A stretch of 64,000 bases of DNA from NCBI GenBank assembly GCA_036365145.1, contig JAEOAD010002231.1:620001-684000 (forward strand), in the 5' to 3' direction. Shown here piece by piece: positions 11,870 through 23,279 of the stretch (positions are counted from its first letter, which is position 1; every line of letters starts with the position of its first letter). A model generated the notes under the pieces. The model had not been told where the DNA came from and ran no database searches. It saw only the letters and a list, made by a program, of their open reading frames with translations. The DNA comes from Orientallactaga sibirica (taxonomy: Eukaryota; Chordata; Mammalia; Rodentia; Dipodidae). The translations under genes and the position numbers were made by a program.

Positions 11870-12141
11870 GGGCTGGAGAGATGGCTTAGTGGTTAAGGCG
11901 CCTGCCTCCTAAGCCTAAGAACACTGGTTCCAATCTCCAGCGGTTCCAATCTCCAGGTCCCACGTTTAGCCAGATGCAAAGTGATGCAAGGGTGCAATTC
12001 CACACTTGACCACAAGGGGCGCATGCATCTGGATTTCGTTCGCAGTACCTGAGAGGCTGCTGGCGTGCCCATCTCTCTCTGTCTTCCTCTCCCTCTCTAA
12101 AAAATCAAAATATAAATAAATAAATGAATAAATAAATAAAT
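11870..12141 (+). repeat. DIP SINE, variant with 16-bp internal duplication
   Basis: cctcctaagcc variant in which ggttccaatctccag occurs twice (11926-11940 and 11942-11956). (TAAA)n tail. Target-site duplication aaataaatgtgggg at 11856-11869 and 12142-12155. It inserted at the 5' end of the older DIP that starts at 12152. Confidence 0.93.
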
Positions 12142-12151
12142 AAATAAATGT

Positions 12152-12380
12152 GGGGCTTGGGAGATGGCTCAGCACTTAAGGAGCTTGACTGCAAAGTCTA
12201 ATGACCCAGGTTCAATTCCCAAGTACCCACGTAAAGCCAGAAGCACAGAGTGGGGCATGCATCTGGAGTTTATTTGCAATGGTAGAAGGCCCTGTTGTAC
12301 CCATTCTCTGTCTCTCTTTCCTTCTCTTCTCTCTGTCTCTGCCCCTCTCTTCTCTCTCTTGCAAATAAGTAAATGACAAT
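12152..12380 (+). repeat. DIP SINE, diverged
   Basis: ggggcttgggagatggctca head, gtggggcatgcatctggagt body, CT-rich tail and gcaaataagtaaatga end. Older than its neighbour, which inserted at its left edge. Confidence 0.85.
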
Positions 12381-12619
12381 ACTTTTTAAAATAAACACAA
12401 CCCACATTAATAATGCTAGTACTCTTTAACCTTAAATTGAATGACTACAGGGTTCACATCTGACTGTCCTCTCCTCACATCCTATCTTCTGTAGACTTTT
12501 CCAATGCCTTGGGTATGGAGGCATTAATGAGAAAGGTCTCTGCCTTGATACTGAAACAGGGACTTTGCTTAGTCTCTGGATTTTAAGTTTTACCTCCATT
12601 ACATAAAAGTTGATGAAGT

Positions 12620-12757
12620 CCTGGGCATGGTAGCACATGCCTTTAATCAAAGCACACAGGAGGCAGAGGTTGGAGGATAGCCATGAGTACTAGCCATCCT
12701 GAGAATACATAGTGAATTCAAAGTCAGCCTGGACTAGAGGGAGACCCTACCTTGCAA

Positions 12758-12801
<44 letters not shown>

Positions 12802-12804
12802 AAA
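12620..12804 (+). repeat. B1 SINE with (AAAG)n tail
   Basis: cctgggcatggtagcacatg to gagaccctaccttgc, followed by a microsatellite of about twelve AAAG units (12756-12804) grown from the A tail. Confidence 0.92.
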
Positions 12805-12911
12805 CAACAGAAGCTTCCTCCATCCTGCTCATAGGTCTTTAGCAGACAGAATTGCTATTAATGAATTTCCTATATAGAGCAATCCAAGAGCTAGAAGGAA
12901 CATTTGGTAGG

Positions 12912-13273
12912 TGTAGCAGACAGCTTCAGGTTCGCTGAAATGAACTTCCAGACCAGGCACAGTTATGGAGGAAGGGATATTATTTATTGAAGCTTATAGA
13001 TCCAGGGGGAGTACCATAATGGCAGAAGAAGCTGGCCTGCCTTCACAGGACCAAACATAGAAAGCAAAGCCACAAGCCAAAAGCCCCATAGGACAGCACA
13101 CCTCAGGAACTCCAGCTAGGCACACTTTGCATATCTTTAGATTGAAATCTCAAACCCACCACCACACCTTAAGTTCCGCCCAGTGACATTGCCTCCAGCC
13201 AGGTGGCTGCAGATGCAAACAACAAACTAATAAAACAATGAATATATTGGGGCCATCTATTCAAACTACCACA
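12912..13273 (-). mobile_element. solo LTR, ERVL-MaLR type
   Basis: On the minus strand it runs tgtggtagtttgaatagatg to gctgtctgctaca: TG...CA ends, 362 bp, with an aataaa signal about 50 bp from its 3' end. A perfect 5-bp target-site duplication gtagg flanks it (12907-12911 and 13274-13278). The tgtggtagtttgaat start and 5-bp duplication fit MaLR/ERVL. No internal or coding retroviral sequence adjoins it. Confidence 0.8.
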
Positions 13274-13358
13274 GTAGGTAATAGATAACACCCCTTGACG
13301 TGCCTCTAGCTATAGCTCAAGCAAAAGATTCTTGTTTTACATCTTGTTTTTAACATTA

Positions 13359-13577
13359 AGGGTGGAGAATGGCTTAGTAGGTAAGGCTCTTGCCTGCGAA
13401 GCCTAAGGACTCATGTTTGACTCTCCAGATCTCACTTAAGCCAGATATACAAAGGTGAGGCAAGTGCAAGGTCACACATGCCCACTAGGTGGCACAAGTG
13501 TCTGAAGTTTGCAATAGCTGAGGCCCTGGCATGCCAATTCTCTCTCTCTCAAATTAAAAATTAAAAATTAAAATTAT
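13359..13577 (+). repeat. DIP SINE, subfamily with extra internal segment
   Basis: Body carries an additional stretch (caaggtcacacatgcccact then aggtggcacaag) absent from the standard DIP. The same insert is seen in copies at 31386 and 62493. Confidence 0.88.
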
Positions 13578-13580
13578 TCT

Positions 13581-13735
13581 GCCAGGCGTGGTGGTGCACT
13601 CCTTTAATCCCAGCACTGGGAGGCAGAGGTAGGAGGATCACAGTGAGTTTGAGGCCACCCTGAATTCACCACATGGTGAATTCCAGGTCAGCCTGAAAAA
13701 AATAAACTAAACTAAAAAACCAAACAAAAAAATTA
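13581..13735 (+). repeat. B1 SINE next to exon acceptor
   Basis: gccaggcgtggtggtgcact to gaattccaggtcagcctg, A-rich tail. It ends about 38 bp before the acceptor of the 27-nt exon at 13774. Confidence 0.9.
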
Positions 13736-13773
13736 AAATTATTCCATTAAAAGCTGTGCTTTCCATTTTTCAG

Positions 13774-13800
13774 GGACCCCATGGACTTCCTGGACCAAAG
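13774..13800 (+). CDS. COL25A1: COL25A1 exon, 27 nt micro-exon
   Basis: Encodes GPHGLPGPK, three Gly-X-Y triplets, phase 0. Acceptor gctttccatttttcag has a good pyrimidine tract, donor gtaatc. Its upstream 1.6 kb is almost all repeat. Confidence 0.93.
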
Positions 13801-16580
13801 GTAATCCAACAAATGCTTTGATTATTTGATTTCTGTTTCCTTGGTAATCATGGGCAAGCATGTCTGTCCCATCTTATCTATCTGTCAATTTTATGTTGAT
13901 GATCTTTAAACCTTTAAGCATCCAGCTGTTTAAATCTCACAATACAAAATGACTAACGATGAATTGGAGTGATATCCCTCGGAGATGAGTCATTCTTCAT
14001 TTCGCTTCTGTCCTCGTCAGTACATACATTGCTTACAGCACTAACCATAATGTACTGAATCCGTCATTTAGAAGCCATCTGATGAGATGCTCAGGGAGTC
14101 CAGGAGCTTTGTCTTTTATGGTATCTCTGTCTCTGTGCTGGTTTGCTACTAACGGAAATGTCTTGCTTTCCACGTAGTAGTAACGCATCCACATGCTTCA
14201 ACTACACAACCTCTTAGTTGCATATGCCCCATGGGTCACAAGCTAGTGCAGGATGGGGAATCTCAAATGTGATATCATGTTGCTCACATGTACTCTATAC
14301 ACTTGGTGTCCAAAAGAGAGGGGTGGGGAACAGCTCATCCTCTTCACAATTAGCATAGCGTACATTACAGACATGCTCCCTGCCTTCTGTTTTGCCTTCA
14401 TGTAGACCTTGAGGTCACCCTGAAATGCAGTATCGGTGCTAGGCATCAGAAAGCCCAGAGGCAGGCCTGGGCCTCCCTTTGTGACTCGCCCAGCATAAAG
14501 AGGTGGCAGCAGGTAACAGTCTACCACAGGAAACCTCGAGTTTCCTTTCCAGGGTCAGGCAGGTAACTCATAAGAACAAGAGGAGTTCACTCATGCCTCT
14601 TTGTTCGTAGACGACCTGACTTTCTGTGACAATCAGTGGCAGTGTCTCAGAAGCTTGAATTAGAGTCTAGGAGGAGAAGACCGTTCCTTGGAGTCAGAAG
14701 ACAGAGTCCTTCCTATCAGCTTGTGACTCTGGCTTTTACTAACGTCCTTTACCCCCCGCCTATGTGAAATGTCTAATTCTCCTTGGATCTCAAGGCCCCG
14801 CCAAAGCCAAGCCACATTATAATACCAGAGAGTAAAGCTACCAAGATGACTGGATTCCATGGCCATTCAGTTAGATGATGCTTGGGATCCTCTTGATATA
14901 TAAAATGAAATGATTGATATAATTCACAAAACTTCAGACATCACCAAAATCATTGATTTCAACTGATTGTGAAATTAAAAGGAACTCACAGATGATCTGT
15001 CTTACTTAGTTCCTTGGTTTTATAGATAATAAACTACAGCCCCAAGGCATTTCATTTATTTGACCCAAATTATACAGCCAGTGAATAATAATAGATCTAG
15101 AGCTAGAATTTGGCACTCACTTGAAATTCGGCCTTTTTGCTCATGGATTTGAGCGATCTTAAGCTGACCTTCTCAATGAACGCTTGAGTCGACACCAAAG
15201 AATTTGTCCCGTCTGCCCATCATGTTATGATCATATGCTAGGAAAGTGCAAGCAGGTAAAACTGTGGATCTCAACTTCAGACCAGTTAACCACAAGCCCA
15301 AGCCAGTTGACTAATGAGCCCTGACTGGGATGCTGTGACATTCTCAGCACATCTGTGTTTCCTGTGGAAGCCTAGGAACTCAACTTTGAAATCCAGGAGG
15401 TCCCCAGTGTTGTGCCAAGGTGTTCCCTACTTTGTGAGCCTCTGAAAATTCAAACTAGAGCATGGTTCCAAGGGTGCATCTAGCTCCCAGAATTTCCTCA
15501 TGAGAAGTCTCATCTGGGAGGCTTATTAATGATGCACATTGTGCTCCATGTTATGAACACACCCTGATGGTATCTATGTTTAACAAGTACTACACTTCTG
15601 GTCACCTCCAGGCAAATTGAGTAAATACTGCATAAATTAAAAATCCCTTCTGCTAATGTGAACATCACCTTTCCCCCAGTCTAAATGTTATCTTTCTTTC
15701 AGAAATCTTCTCAATATTTTTTTGACAAATCAATGTTTTATGTGATAATTATACTGTATATATGTCAGAGCTTTCTCTGTCTCTAACATGCTGTTGCTAA
15801 TAAGAAATACTGTATTCCTAGATTTTTACAACACTGAGACAAGAAGATTTATCACTTATTATGGTTCTTGTACTGTCACCCTGTGTTAAATTTATACCGC
15901 TTTGATTGTAACACTGGGCAGGCAGACAGGAAAACCATATTCAAGTTATTTGATCTTCATATTCTCTTCTGGGATTGGCCATTTGTGGTTGACTGTATTG
16001 ATTAATCCATGTAGGGACCTGACTTGGCAATGTCAGTGAGTGAGGTCCTGCTAAATAGCGTTACTTCAAACATCAGCTTCTACATTTTTAGTTCATTCCC
16101 CTGAGCAAAATGCTTAAAGGCTTAAAATAGCTGGGTATAACATTGTCCTGCATATTCCAGTTTTCCATTCCAGCAGAGTGGGTGTTTCCTACTGTGCCTC
16201 CTTCAGCATCCCCCATGCTGATTATCTTTGACTGGCTTTGTCAAAACAATGTAATATGATACTGAATTTCCTTGAGATAGAATTCCAAAATCTAGGAACT
16301 CAGCTAGATATCTTTTGTGAAAGAGCACAATTGCTTAGGAGTTTTGCTTTCTAAAACATTATTTGTTGACTTACTTTATTGTTTCACAGTTTTAATTATG
16401 TGTTTTTGGTTTTTGGTTTTTTTTTTTTTTTTTTTTTTGACTGATGCAAGACCAATCTAGCCTGACTCTGCTGTTAGCTGAAAAACTGGAATCTGCAAGC
16501 ATTTCAGAGACTGGCTCTCTTCTCTCACAGTTTAAACACCAGTGATAGCAACCAAAATTGGCATTTGCTTTTGCATTTAG
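13801..16580 (+). other. COL25A1: COL25A1 intron, 2.8 kb
   Basis: One MIR remnant near 15010-15115. Otherwise unique-looking intron sequence with a long T run (about 16418-16438) before the acceptor. No young SINE in this intron. Confidence 0.8.
15005..15118 (-). repeat. MIR fragment
   Basis: ttttatagataataaactac, attatacagccagtgaataa and tagagctagaatttggcac match the reverse complement of the MIR core and 3' part. Confidence 0.65.
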
Positions 16581-16661
16581 GGTGAACCAGGGTTAAATGG
16601 TGTTAAAGGATTGAAGGGTGAAGCAGGTCAAAAGGGTGACAGAGGACCCCTTGGTCTTCCA
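16581..16661 (+). CDS. COL25A1: COL25A1 exon, 81 nt
   Basis: 27 residues starting GEPGLNGVKGLKGE and ending KGDRGPLGLP: nine perfect triplets. Acceptor ttttgcatttag, donor gtaagt. Phase 0 with collagen triplets intact on both sides, so it could be a cassette exon. Confidence 0.93.
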
Positions 16662-17402
16662 GTAAGTAAAGAAAACTTTCCATTTCAGTGCAAATCTCAG
16701 ATTTTCCTTTCTACCCTAAGTAACAACTCTGGTTTGCTCCATGACTATCTTACAACTGGTATTTCTGTAACTAGAAAACACAGTCTGTCAGAGCAGAGCT
16801 CAGCCCAGTTTTGTTTTCCTTATATCTGCTCTTTTGTCAAGATCTCATACAAACCATGCCTTGAATGTCCTGTCATTCTTCGATGACACACATGCCACCC
16901 TTCCTCCTGCAGGGCTGACAGTCCTTCCACTGTCCTCCTCTAAAAGAGCATTGTGTTTAGTTGCTCTGTAATTTCTCCCAAGCATGTTTATGGTCTAGGA
17001 TAGGTTAAGACCCTCCCTCAATTGCCCCCCTTGGAGACCAAAAACTGTAGCCCTCTATTGGTGGCAGGTATGCAATTGGCCATTGTTGACAACATGAGGT
17101 CAGTCAGTGCTGTGCTCCTTACATCAGTCAGTCACATCGTGTTCTTCATGTTTTATGTTGTTTGTTTTGAAACTTCCCAGCTCTGAAGTTCTTTGAGGGC
17201 AGTAGTGGATACTATAGAAGAAGTATTTTGCAGTGGATGAATAGAAATTGTTAGAGACTTTCATTTGTAATGAAAAAAGGAATCCTCACCCTTCTTAGGT
17301 GCTTTCTTCCAGTCTTCCCACAACTATAAACATGTTTAATTTCAGGCTTTTAATATGCTGCCTGTTCAGTAAATGAAATGCAGATAAAAGTCAGTAGACA
17401 AA

Positions 17403-17550
17403 AGCCGGGTGTGGTGGTGCGCACCTTTAATCCCAGCACTTGGGAGGCAGAGGTAGAAGTATCACTGTGAATTCGAGGCAACCCTGAGAATACATAGTTA
17501 ATTCCAGGTCAGCCTGGGCTAAAGTGAGACCCACCTTGAAAAGCCCCCAA
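17403..17550 (+). repeat. B1 SINE
   Basis: gccgggtgtggtggtgcgca to cagcctgggctaaagtgaga. Imperfect flanking duplication aaaagtcagtagaca / aaaagtcagtaaaca. Confidence 0.92.
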
Positions 17551-18185
17551 TTAAAAGTCAGTAAACAATATTATAAGTTATATTAGTAAAATATAACACG
17601 AACCCAGTAACAGAAAATAGTAATATTTGAGAGAAGAGAAAAAATGTTGATGATTACCCATTTCATTTTTCCCATGAGTCCTGTACTTTCAGTTCAAACA
17701 AACTTCACTCAAGGACAGGTGATTTATAGATCATATACACAGTGAATATTGTGCATCTCTTCACTTACTGAGTGAATGATATAAGCTCTATGTTAGCATG
17801 TAGTTTAAATCATACCAATCAGAAAACATCTATAGCATATGTAAGCCATAGATCCACCACTCCAGTTAGATATAGAATCACATTATCAATATAAAGTTAT
17901 TACTATGGTATATTTATCTTCAAATGTTATAATAATAACTTTAAAATATCAAGAGGCATGAAGTTTTGTTTTCCTAATATTTTAATAATCTGCTTTTTTA
18001 AAACTTTTCCCTACTTTCAAGTTTAGGGTTAGTGATAATTTTTATACAATTTTTTAGGCAAAAGTTCTATGTTACCATTAAACCACAGCTTTATATATTT
18101 TTACTGTCCTCATTGCTAGTTTAAAATGGATGTATTTTATAGTTATAGTATCAATAATGATAGGATCATTCTAGAGGCATATTTT

Positions 18186-18234
18186 CAATTTTTTATCTTA
18201 TTGTTCATTTTATGAGAGAGCAAGAGAAAGAACA

Positions 18235-18265
<31 letters not shown>

Positions 18266-18409
18266 ATTGGTGCACCAGGGCCTCTGTCCACTGCAGTCGA
18301 ACTCCTTGTGCACATGCATCATCCTTATGTGGGTTCTGGAGAGCCAAACCTGGGTCCTTATGCTTTGCAGGCAGATGCCTTAACTACTAGGCCATTTCTC
18401 CAGCCCATA
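18186..18409 (-). repeat. DIP SINE, inverted
   Basis: On plus: (AG)n tract, ttggtgcaccagggcctctg, tatgtgggttctggagagcc and ccatttctccagccc. Target-site duplication aggcatatttt on both sides (about 18175 and 18411). Confidence 0.9.
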
Positions 18410-18447
18410 AAGGCATATTTTTAAGTTTTTTAAAAAATATTTTTTGA

Positions 18448-18600
18448 GCTGGGCATGGTGGTGCACGCCTTTAATCCCAGCACTCAGGAGGCAGAGGTAG
18501 GAGGATCGCCATGAGTTCGAGACCACCCTGAGACTACATAGTGAATTCCAGGTCAGCCTGAGCTAGAGTGAGACCCTACCTCGAAAAACCAAAAAAAAAA
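18448..18600 (+). repeat. B1 SINE, near consensus
   Basis: gagctgggcatggtggtgca to gaccctacctcgaaaaacc and A tail. Few differences from the other B1 copies. Confidence 0.95.
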
Positions 18601-18773
18601 TTTTTTTTTTTGAGAGAAAGTATAGGCACACCAGGGCGTCTTGCCACGGCAAACCGACCCCAGATGCATGCTCTACTTTGTGTATCTGGCTTTATGTGTG
18701 TATTGGAGAATAGAACCTGGACTGGCAGAGTTGTAAGCAAGTGTCCTTAACCTCTGAGCCACCTCCCTAGTTC
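18601..18773 (-). repeat. DIP SINE, inverted, diverged
   Basis: Directly joined to the preceding B1. On plus: cacaccagggcgtcttgcca, gtatctggctttatgtgtgt and tgagccacctccctag. Confidence 0.8.
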
Positions 18774-19889
18774 CAAGGGAGTTTTAAATAAAAAAAAAAA
18801 AAAACCTAAAAATAGTCAATATATATATGTGATAGTATCATTGGTAGTGTTTTCAGCTGAAATCTTTGTTTCTTTCATTTTTGTTATTAACTACATCTAA
18901 AGCATGAAGAAACAGTCCTACAGTTTTGCTAAAATTATTTAAGGGGCTGAATAATGGGAATGAATTATGATCAAAATATAATGTATACATGTATGAAAAC
19001 TATCAAAATTATACTTTCAAGAAGAGAATTTAGAGGACTGATTCATTATATTCTTAAATACCCCTTAATCTAATTAATATCTTTAAAGTAATATAAATAA
19101 ATATCTGGATGCTGAGATACAAAAGCCTGTCAAAGAAGTAATTATAGTTATTCTTGAAACAAATGTATAAAATGTCATTTAGCATGTAGTATGCATAGAG
19201 TTCAAAGAAAATTACAATTCTTGAGAAAGCACTAGGTTTTTAACATATTTCCCATGCAGGCTCCAGTGCTAGTATTACATGAAGTGAGATTTCCATTGAT
19301 CCCAAAGATTTTTTTTTTTCTGTTCCTAGAAGTCCCTCTAGTGGTGTCAAACATGAACAGTCTAAGCAACCCAGAAAAAAATGTCCTTTGAAAATCCCCA
19401 GCAATACAAAACTATTTTAACAAGTGTAGCTAACCTCTGTTTCTTTCCTTTGAGGTCCTAAAATGGATTATGATAATGGACCCTTTCTTAGATTACCATT
19501 ATCTTTTCTTCATAACTAAGAAATGTATTATAAATAATGGTCTTTAGGAAAATGAATTTCATTTGGACCTTTAGGTATAGCAGCTCCTTACTCTTACCAG
19601 CAAATGTGTAGCCTACTTTATAAACCTCATCAACTTGATTTAGTTGATTTTTCTAAGTAAGAATTTCCAGTAGAAATGTCACTAAAATGCTATCATCTGT
19701 GGGGCATGTATTGTTATGTGGTTTAAAAAAAAACTAACTATTTGTAGCAATGTGATATTCATCCCAGAGCCCTGTGAGTGTGTATCATGTTGTTTGAAGT
19801 GTTGCATTTGTTCATCAGTGCCTCATACTAATCTCTGTTCTTGTCATTCGTGTTACACCTTCCAACCCTGACACCAACAAATCACACAG

Positions 19890-19925
19890 GGAGCATCTGG
19901 CTTAGACGGAAAGCCAGGACCCCGG
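19890..19925 (+). CDS. COL25A1: COL25A1 exon, 36 nt
   Basis: Encodes GASGLDGKPGPR, four triplets, phase 0. Acceptor aatcacacag, donor gtgagt. COL13A1 has a similar GASGLDG-type segment, in keeping with MACIT kinship. Confidence 0.92.
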
Positions 19926-21267
19926 GTGAGTCAGTCCCTCGTCTTGCTCTGACGTGTTTTGTGGATGTGAAGCGTGTGCTTCAGGCAGATCCCTTTGCTC
20001 CTCGTAGTCTGTCAGGATGAGGTGCCACTGGGGCTGGAATCAAAGGGGTGGGAAGAGGTACAGAGAATGGGTAGCAGCTCTTCTTGACGTATACCTGAGC
20101 TACCAGAACATCTGCTGAAGCCCAAGTTCAAGTCTGGATGATCCACTTGGTGGGAAGAAGGGCCAGTCTGTTTGGCTGCGCTGTTCCTCACAGCTAACCT
20201 GCAAAACACTCCGCATGATTCATGCGAAAGGCCCTCTGAAGAGGCGAAGCTACTGAATCCATTTTGCTTTCGTTTCCTTTTAGGTTTAATGTTTTTTCCT
20301 TGGAACTAACTTCCAAGTCTCTGTTCATGGCAATGACTTGTCTGTCTTGTCTTTTTATCTCTTTACTTTGGTTCTTAACAGCTCCACCTCTTAAATTTTA
20401 GCCACAGGTACTCAGTATTTAGACGTCTTCTGATGATCAACTTTGAGTAGAGGCAGGCAGTAAGAGAAACAGGAAAGTGAGAAGAATTTGACAACATTGG
20501 AATGTGTTTGAAATATCATAACAAGGCTCCATCAGAATGTCCGGGTACTATAGCAGAGGTGGGAGTACTTGGAAAAGCTGTGCTGAAATAGTCCTGTGTG
20601 TAGCTACTGTTATAAATTCTTTGCAAATCTAAGCATAGTCTTGTGACAAGTATATTTGAAGTCCTGCTACATTTTGAAGACCACAGAAATCTTAATCCAG
20701 AGCTAACCAAAAGGCCAGAAATCACCACACTGCGTGACTTTTGAGTGTTGGGCCTAGTGACTCCAACCACTACATCAAAGCCTAGAAGAGTAATTCCTTT
20801 CCTGTGATCCCCTGCTGTTCCACAGAGCTGTAGAACATTTAACAGTTAAACACTGTTCGCATTAAATTTTTTTTTCCACTCAAATGAACTGAAAATAAAA
20901 CTTCAGTCCTCTGGCCAAGGCTGGCAGTATGAAGAACAGACTTGAGGAGAGGTGACAGGAAGTAAAAATGGTTGTATTTTTCTTGTTAAGGTTCTGAGGA
21001 CAAAATGAACTTGTTCTATTTAGTCAGGGAAGAAAAAACTAAATATGATATATGGCTTTTTGTGTGTACTCTTCATTGAAGTATGCAGTTATATAATTCA
21101 TCCTATTTGCATGAATTTCTAAAAAACCCAATGGCCTGAAAAAAATCAAGAATAAAATACTTTGAGAGGAGAGAAGTGTGCTTACAAATCCTAAGGTCCA
21201 AAATAAATACTGCTTTCTCACAGCCCTTGTTACATGTCTCATATTATTTTATTTTTATCTTTTTTAG
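19926..21267 (+). other. COL25A1: COL25A1 intron, 1.3 kb
   Basis: No repeat or other feature recognised. Ends in a T-rich tract and acceptor atcttttttag. Confidence 0.85.
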
Positions 21268-21321
21268 GGTATAGATGGTCCTATGGGACCCCATGGCCCT
21301 GCAGGTCCCAAAGGAGAAAGA
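21268..21321 (+). CDS. COL25A1: COL25A1 exon, 54 nt
   Basis: Encodes GIDGPMGPHGPAGPKGER, six triplets, phase 0. Acceptor tcttttttag, donor gtaagt. The classic 54-nt collagen exon size. Confidence 0.95.
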
Positions 21322-22194
21322 GTAAGTCATTCCTGAATGTCCTTTAAGCTGAGCACTGAAGAAATTAGCCTGGCTTCTTCATACTTGATCTTGAACTGTT
21401 CATTATCCAGGAAAAATGAAGGGCTATCTAGTATTAAATGAAACTATGTTCTATGCAGAGTCTCAACACTGAGAGAATAAAACCATAGTGTATAAAGTAG
21501 AATAGAGTTGCCTTAATAAAAAAAATCAATATATGCATTTACATAGCTAAAATAAATAGTTCCCATTATTCTGTCTTAACCCATAAGGAAGATATTTTCA
21601 TTGGGCCTTCATCCAGAAAGTTGAAGTCAATGGGGCTAAAATTTCCAGAACTACATATTCTGGTTGATAATCTTTACTGCAATGCTACTGTATTCATTCA
21701 GAGTAATTGTAACATTTTTCCAAATGAAATTACAAAACCCAAATATTCTACACACACTTACCCATGCTCCCATTTTTTTAAGCTAAAGAATGGGCTGTTT
21801 TTCTTTAACCATAAGGAAATAATTTCAACGTGTTATTAAACAAAAACCTTTTATTAACATCATTATTGCTAAGCCATGTTTCCTTATCCTTAAGAGGAAA
21901 AAAAGACAGACATTCAGAAGGGAAGAGAAATATCTGCCATGAAAAATGTGCTGCGCCATGAGCAGCTGCTCATGTGTCAGCATCTTTGCGCCTCTCTGTT
22001 GTTCTCCCATTTTTTCTTTTCCTCACCTTGGAAAACTCAGAAAGCTTTGTAGATCAGATGAGAATTGTGTCATCAATTTCCCACCATGCAGGATAGGAGA
22101 TAAAGACTGTATGTTAAAAATGGAGGCCTCACAAAGTCAGCAAGATTCACTGTGCAAGTTTGTGGTTTTTATTTTTTTACTTTTATTTCATTTT

Positions 22195-22343
22195 ATTTTG
22201 TTTCTTCGAGGTAGGTTCTCACTCTAGCTCAGGCTGACCTAGAATTCACTATGTAGTCTCAGGTTGGCCTCTAACTACGCTGATCCTTCTACCTCTGCCT
22301 CCCAAGTGCTGGGATTAAAAGCATGCACCACCACGCCCAGCTC
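22195..22343 (-). repeat. B1 SINE, inverted
   Basis: On plus: agctcaggctgacctagaat, tatgtagtctcaggttggcc, gtgctgggattaaaagcatg and accaccacgcccagctc. Confidence 0.93.
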
Positions 22344-22372
22344 CATTTGTGGTTTTTAAATAAGTATTGTCT

Positions 22373-22584
22373 GGGCTGGAGAGATGACTCAGTGGTTAAA
22401 GTGCTTGCCTGCAAAGCCTAAGGACCCGAGTTTGATTCCCCAGTACTCACATTAAACCAAATGCACAAGGTGGCACATGCATCTAGAGTTTGTTTGCAGT
22501 GGCCAGAGGCCCTAGTGTGCCCATTCTCCACCCCCATCTGCCTCTTTCTCCCTCTCAAATAAAAATAAATAAATTAAATAAATA
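22373..22584 (+). repeat. DIP SINE
   Basis: gggctggagagatgactcag to caaggtggcacatgcatcta and an (AAAT)-rich tail. The flanking aaataagtatt is repeated on each side. Confidence 0.93.
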
Positions 22585-22689
22585 AGTATTATCATCAATC
22601 TAGGATCCTTTCCTTTAAAAAAGAGAACCAGGTAATACTTTCTTGGACATGCCTTCTAATTCCCTGGACCTATGCTCTATAAAGTAAAT

Positions 22690-22770
22690 TCATTCATGTA
22701 ATAAATGCTTACCAAATGCAACTATGTGCAAGGCAGTGTTACTTTGGCTTGTGATGAAAGCACTCCAACT
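22690..22770 (-). repeat. possible MIR fragment
   Basis: aataaatgcttaccaaatgc and actatgtgcaaggcagtgtt resemble the reverse complement of the MIR 3' end. Confidence 0.5.
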
Positions 22771-23279
22771 TACTGAATGTCTCCTTTGCTAATCACTCCA
22801 GTGCATTAATACCATAATAATTGATTGATCATGTAAAGTTTGATTAATACTTGTAAATACATACTCAGTATATAAATAATGTTATAATCCATTGCTCTAG
22901 AAGAGTTTACAATCAAATTTCAGAAGAAAAAAATGTATGTAAGGAGTAACCGGAGAATGAGGCCAAATGAATACTAATAAAATGGGCTAGACACACAATG
23001 AAGAAGGATGGTTTTATCGAGGGAAGGTTCTAGAAAGAGGAGATAAGTCCAAAGGAATATAAAATCTACATAATTATCTTAATAAATATCAAACCAATGA
23101 ATTTTGGAAACCAGCCATATTAAAAATACTTCAGAGTTAAGAGCCTCACACTTTGATACAGATTTGTATTCAAGTGCTATATGAAGAAACCCAGCCCCTG
23201 TCCTAAAATTGGAGCAGCAAATCTCAGGCAGTCTTTTGGCAGAGTGCCCTCGGCCTCAAGAGGGTTTGCTGTGTGGTAA

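Larger units (their letters stand above)
10303..13773 (+). other. COL25A1: COL25A1 intron, 3.5 kb, repeat-rich
   Basis: 10303-11030 has no feature beyond intron sequence. There is a run of eleven G at 11031-11041. 11231-13735 is nearly continuous repeat (B1, two adjacent DIPs, B1, a solo LTR, DIP, B1). Only about 38 bp separates the last B1 from the next exon. Confidence 0.85.
16662..19889 (+). other. COL25A1: COL25A1 intron, 3.2 kb
   Basis: Contains a B1 (17403) and a DIP-B1-DIP cluster (18186-18773). 16662-17400, 17560-18180 and 18780-19889 show only AT-rich intron sequence. Confidence 0.8.

Noticed and set aside
12756..12804. Regularly spaced repeats as a CRISPR-like array
   Set aside because: Simple AAAG microsatellite grown from a B1 tail; no spacer structure anywhere in the window.
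14243..14866. Minus-strand frames of 68-94 codons
   Set aside because: No recognised domain, ordinary intron composition; chance open frames.
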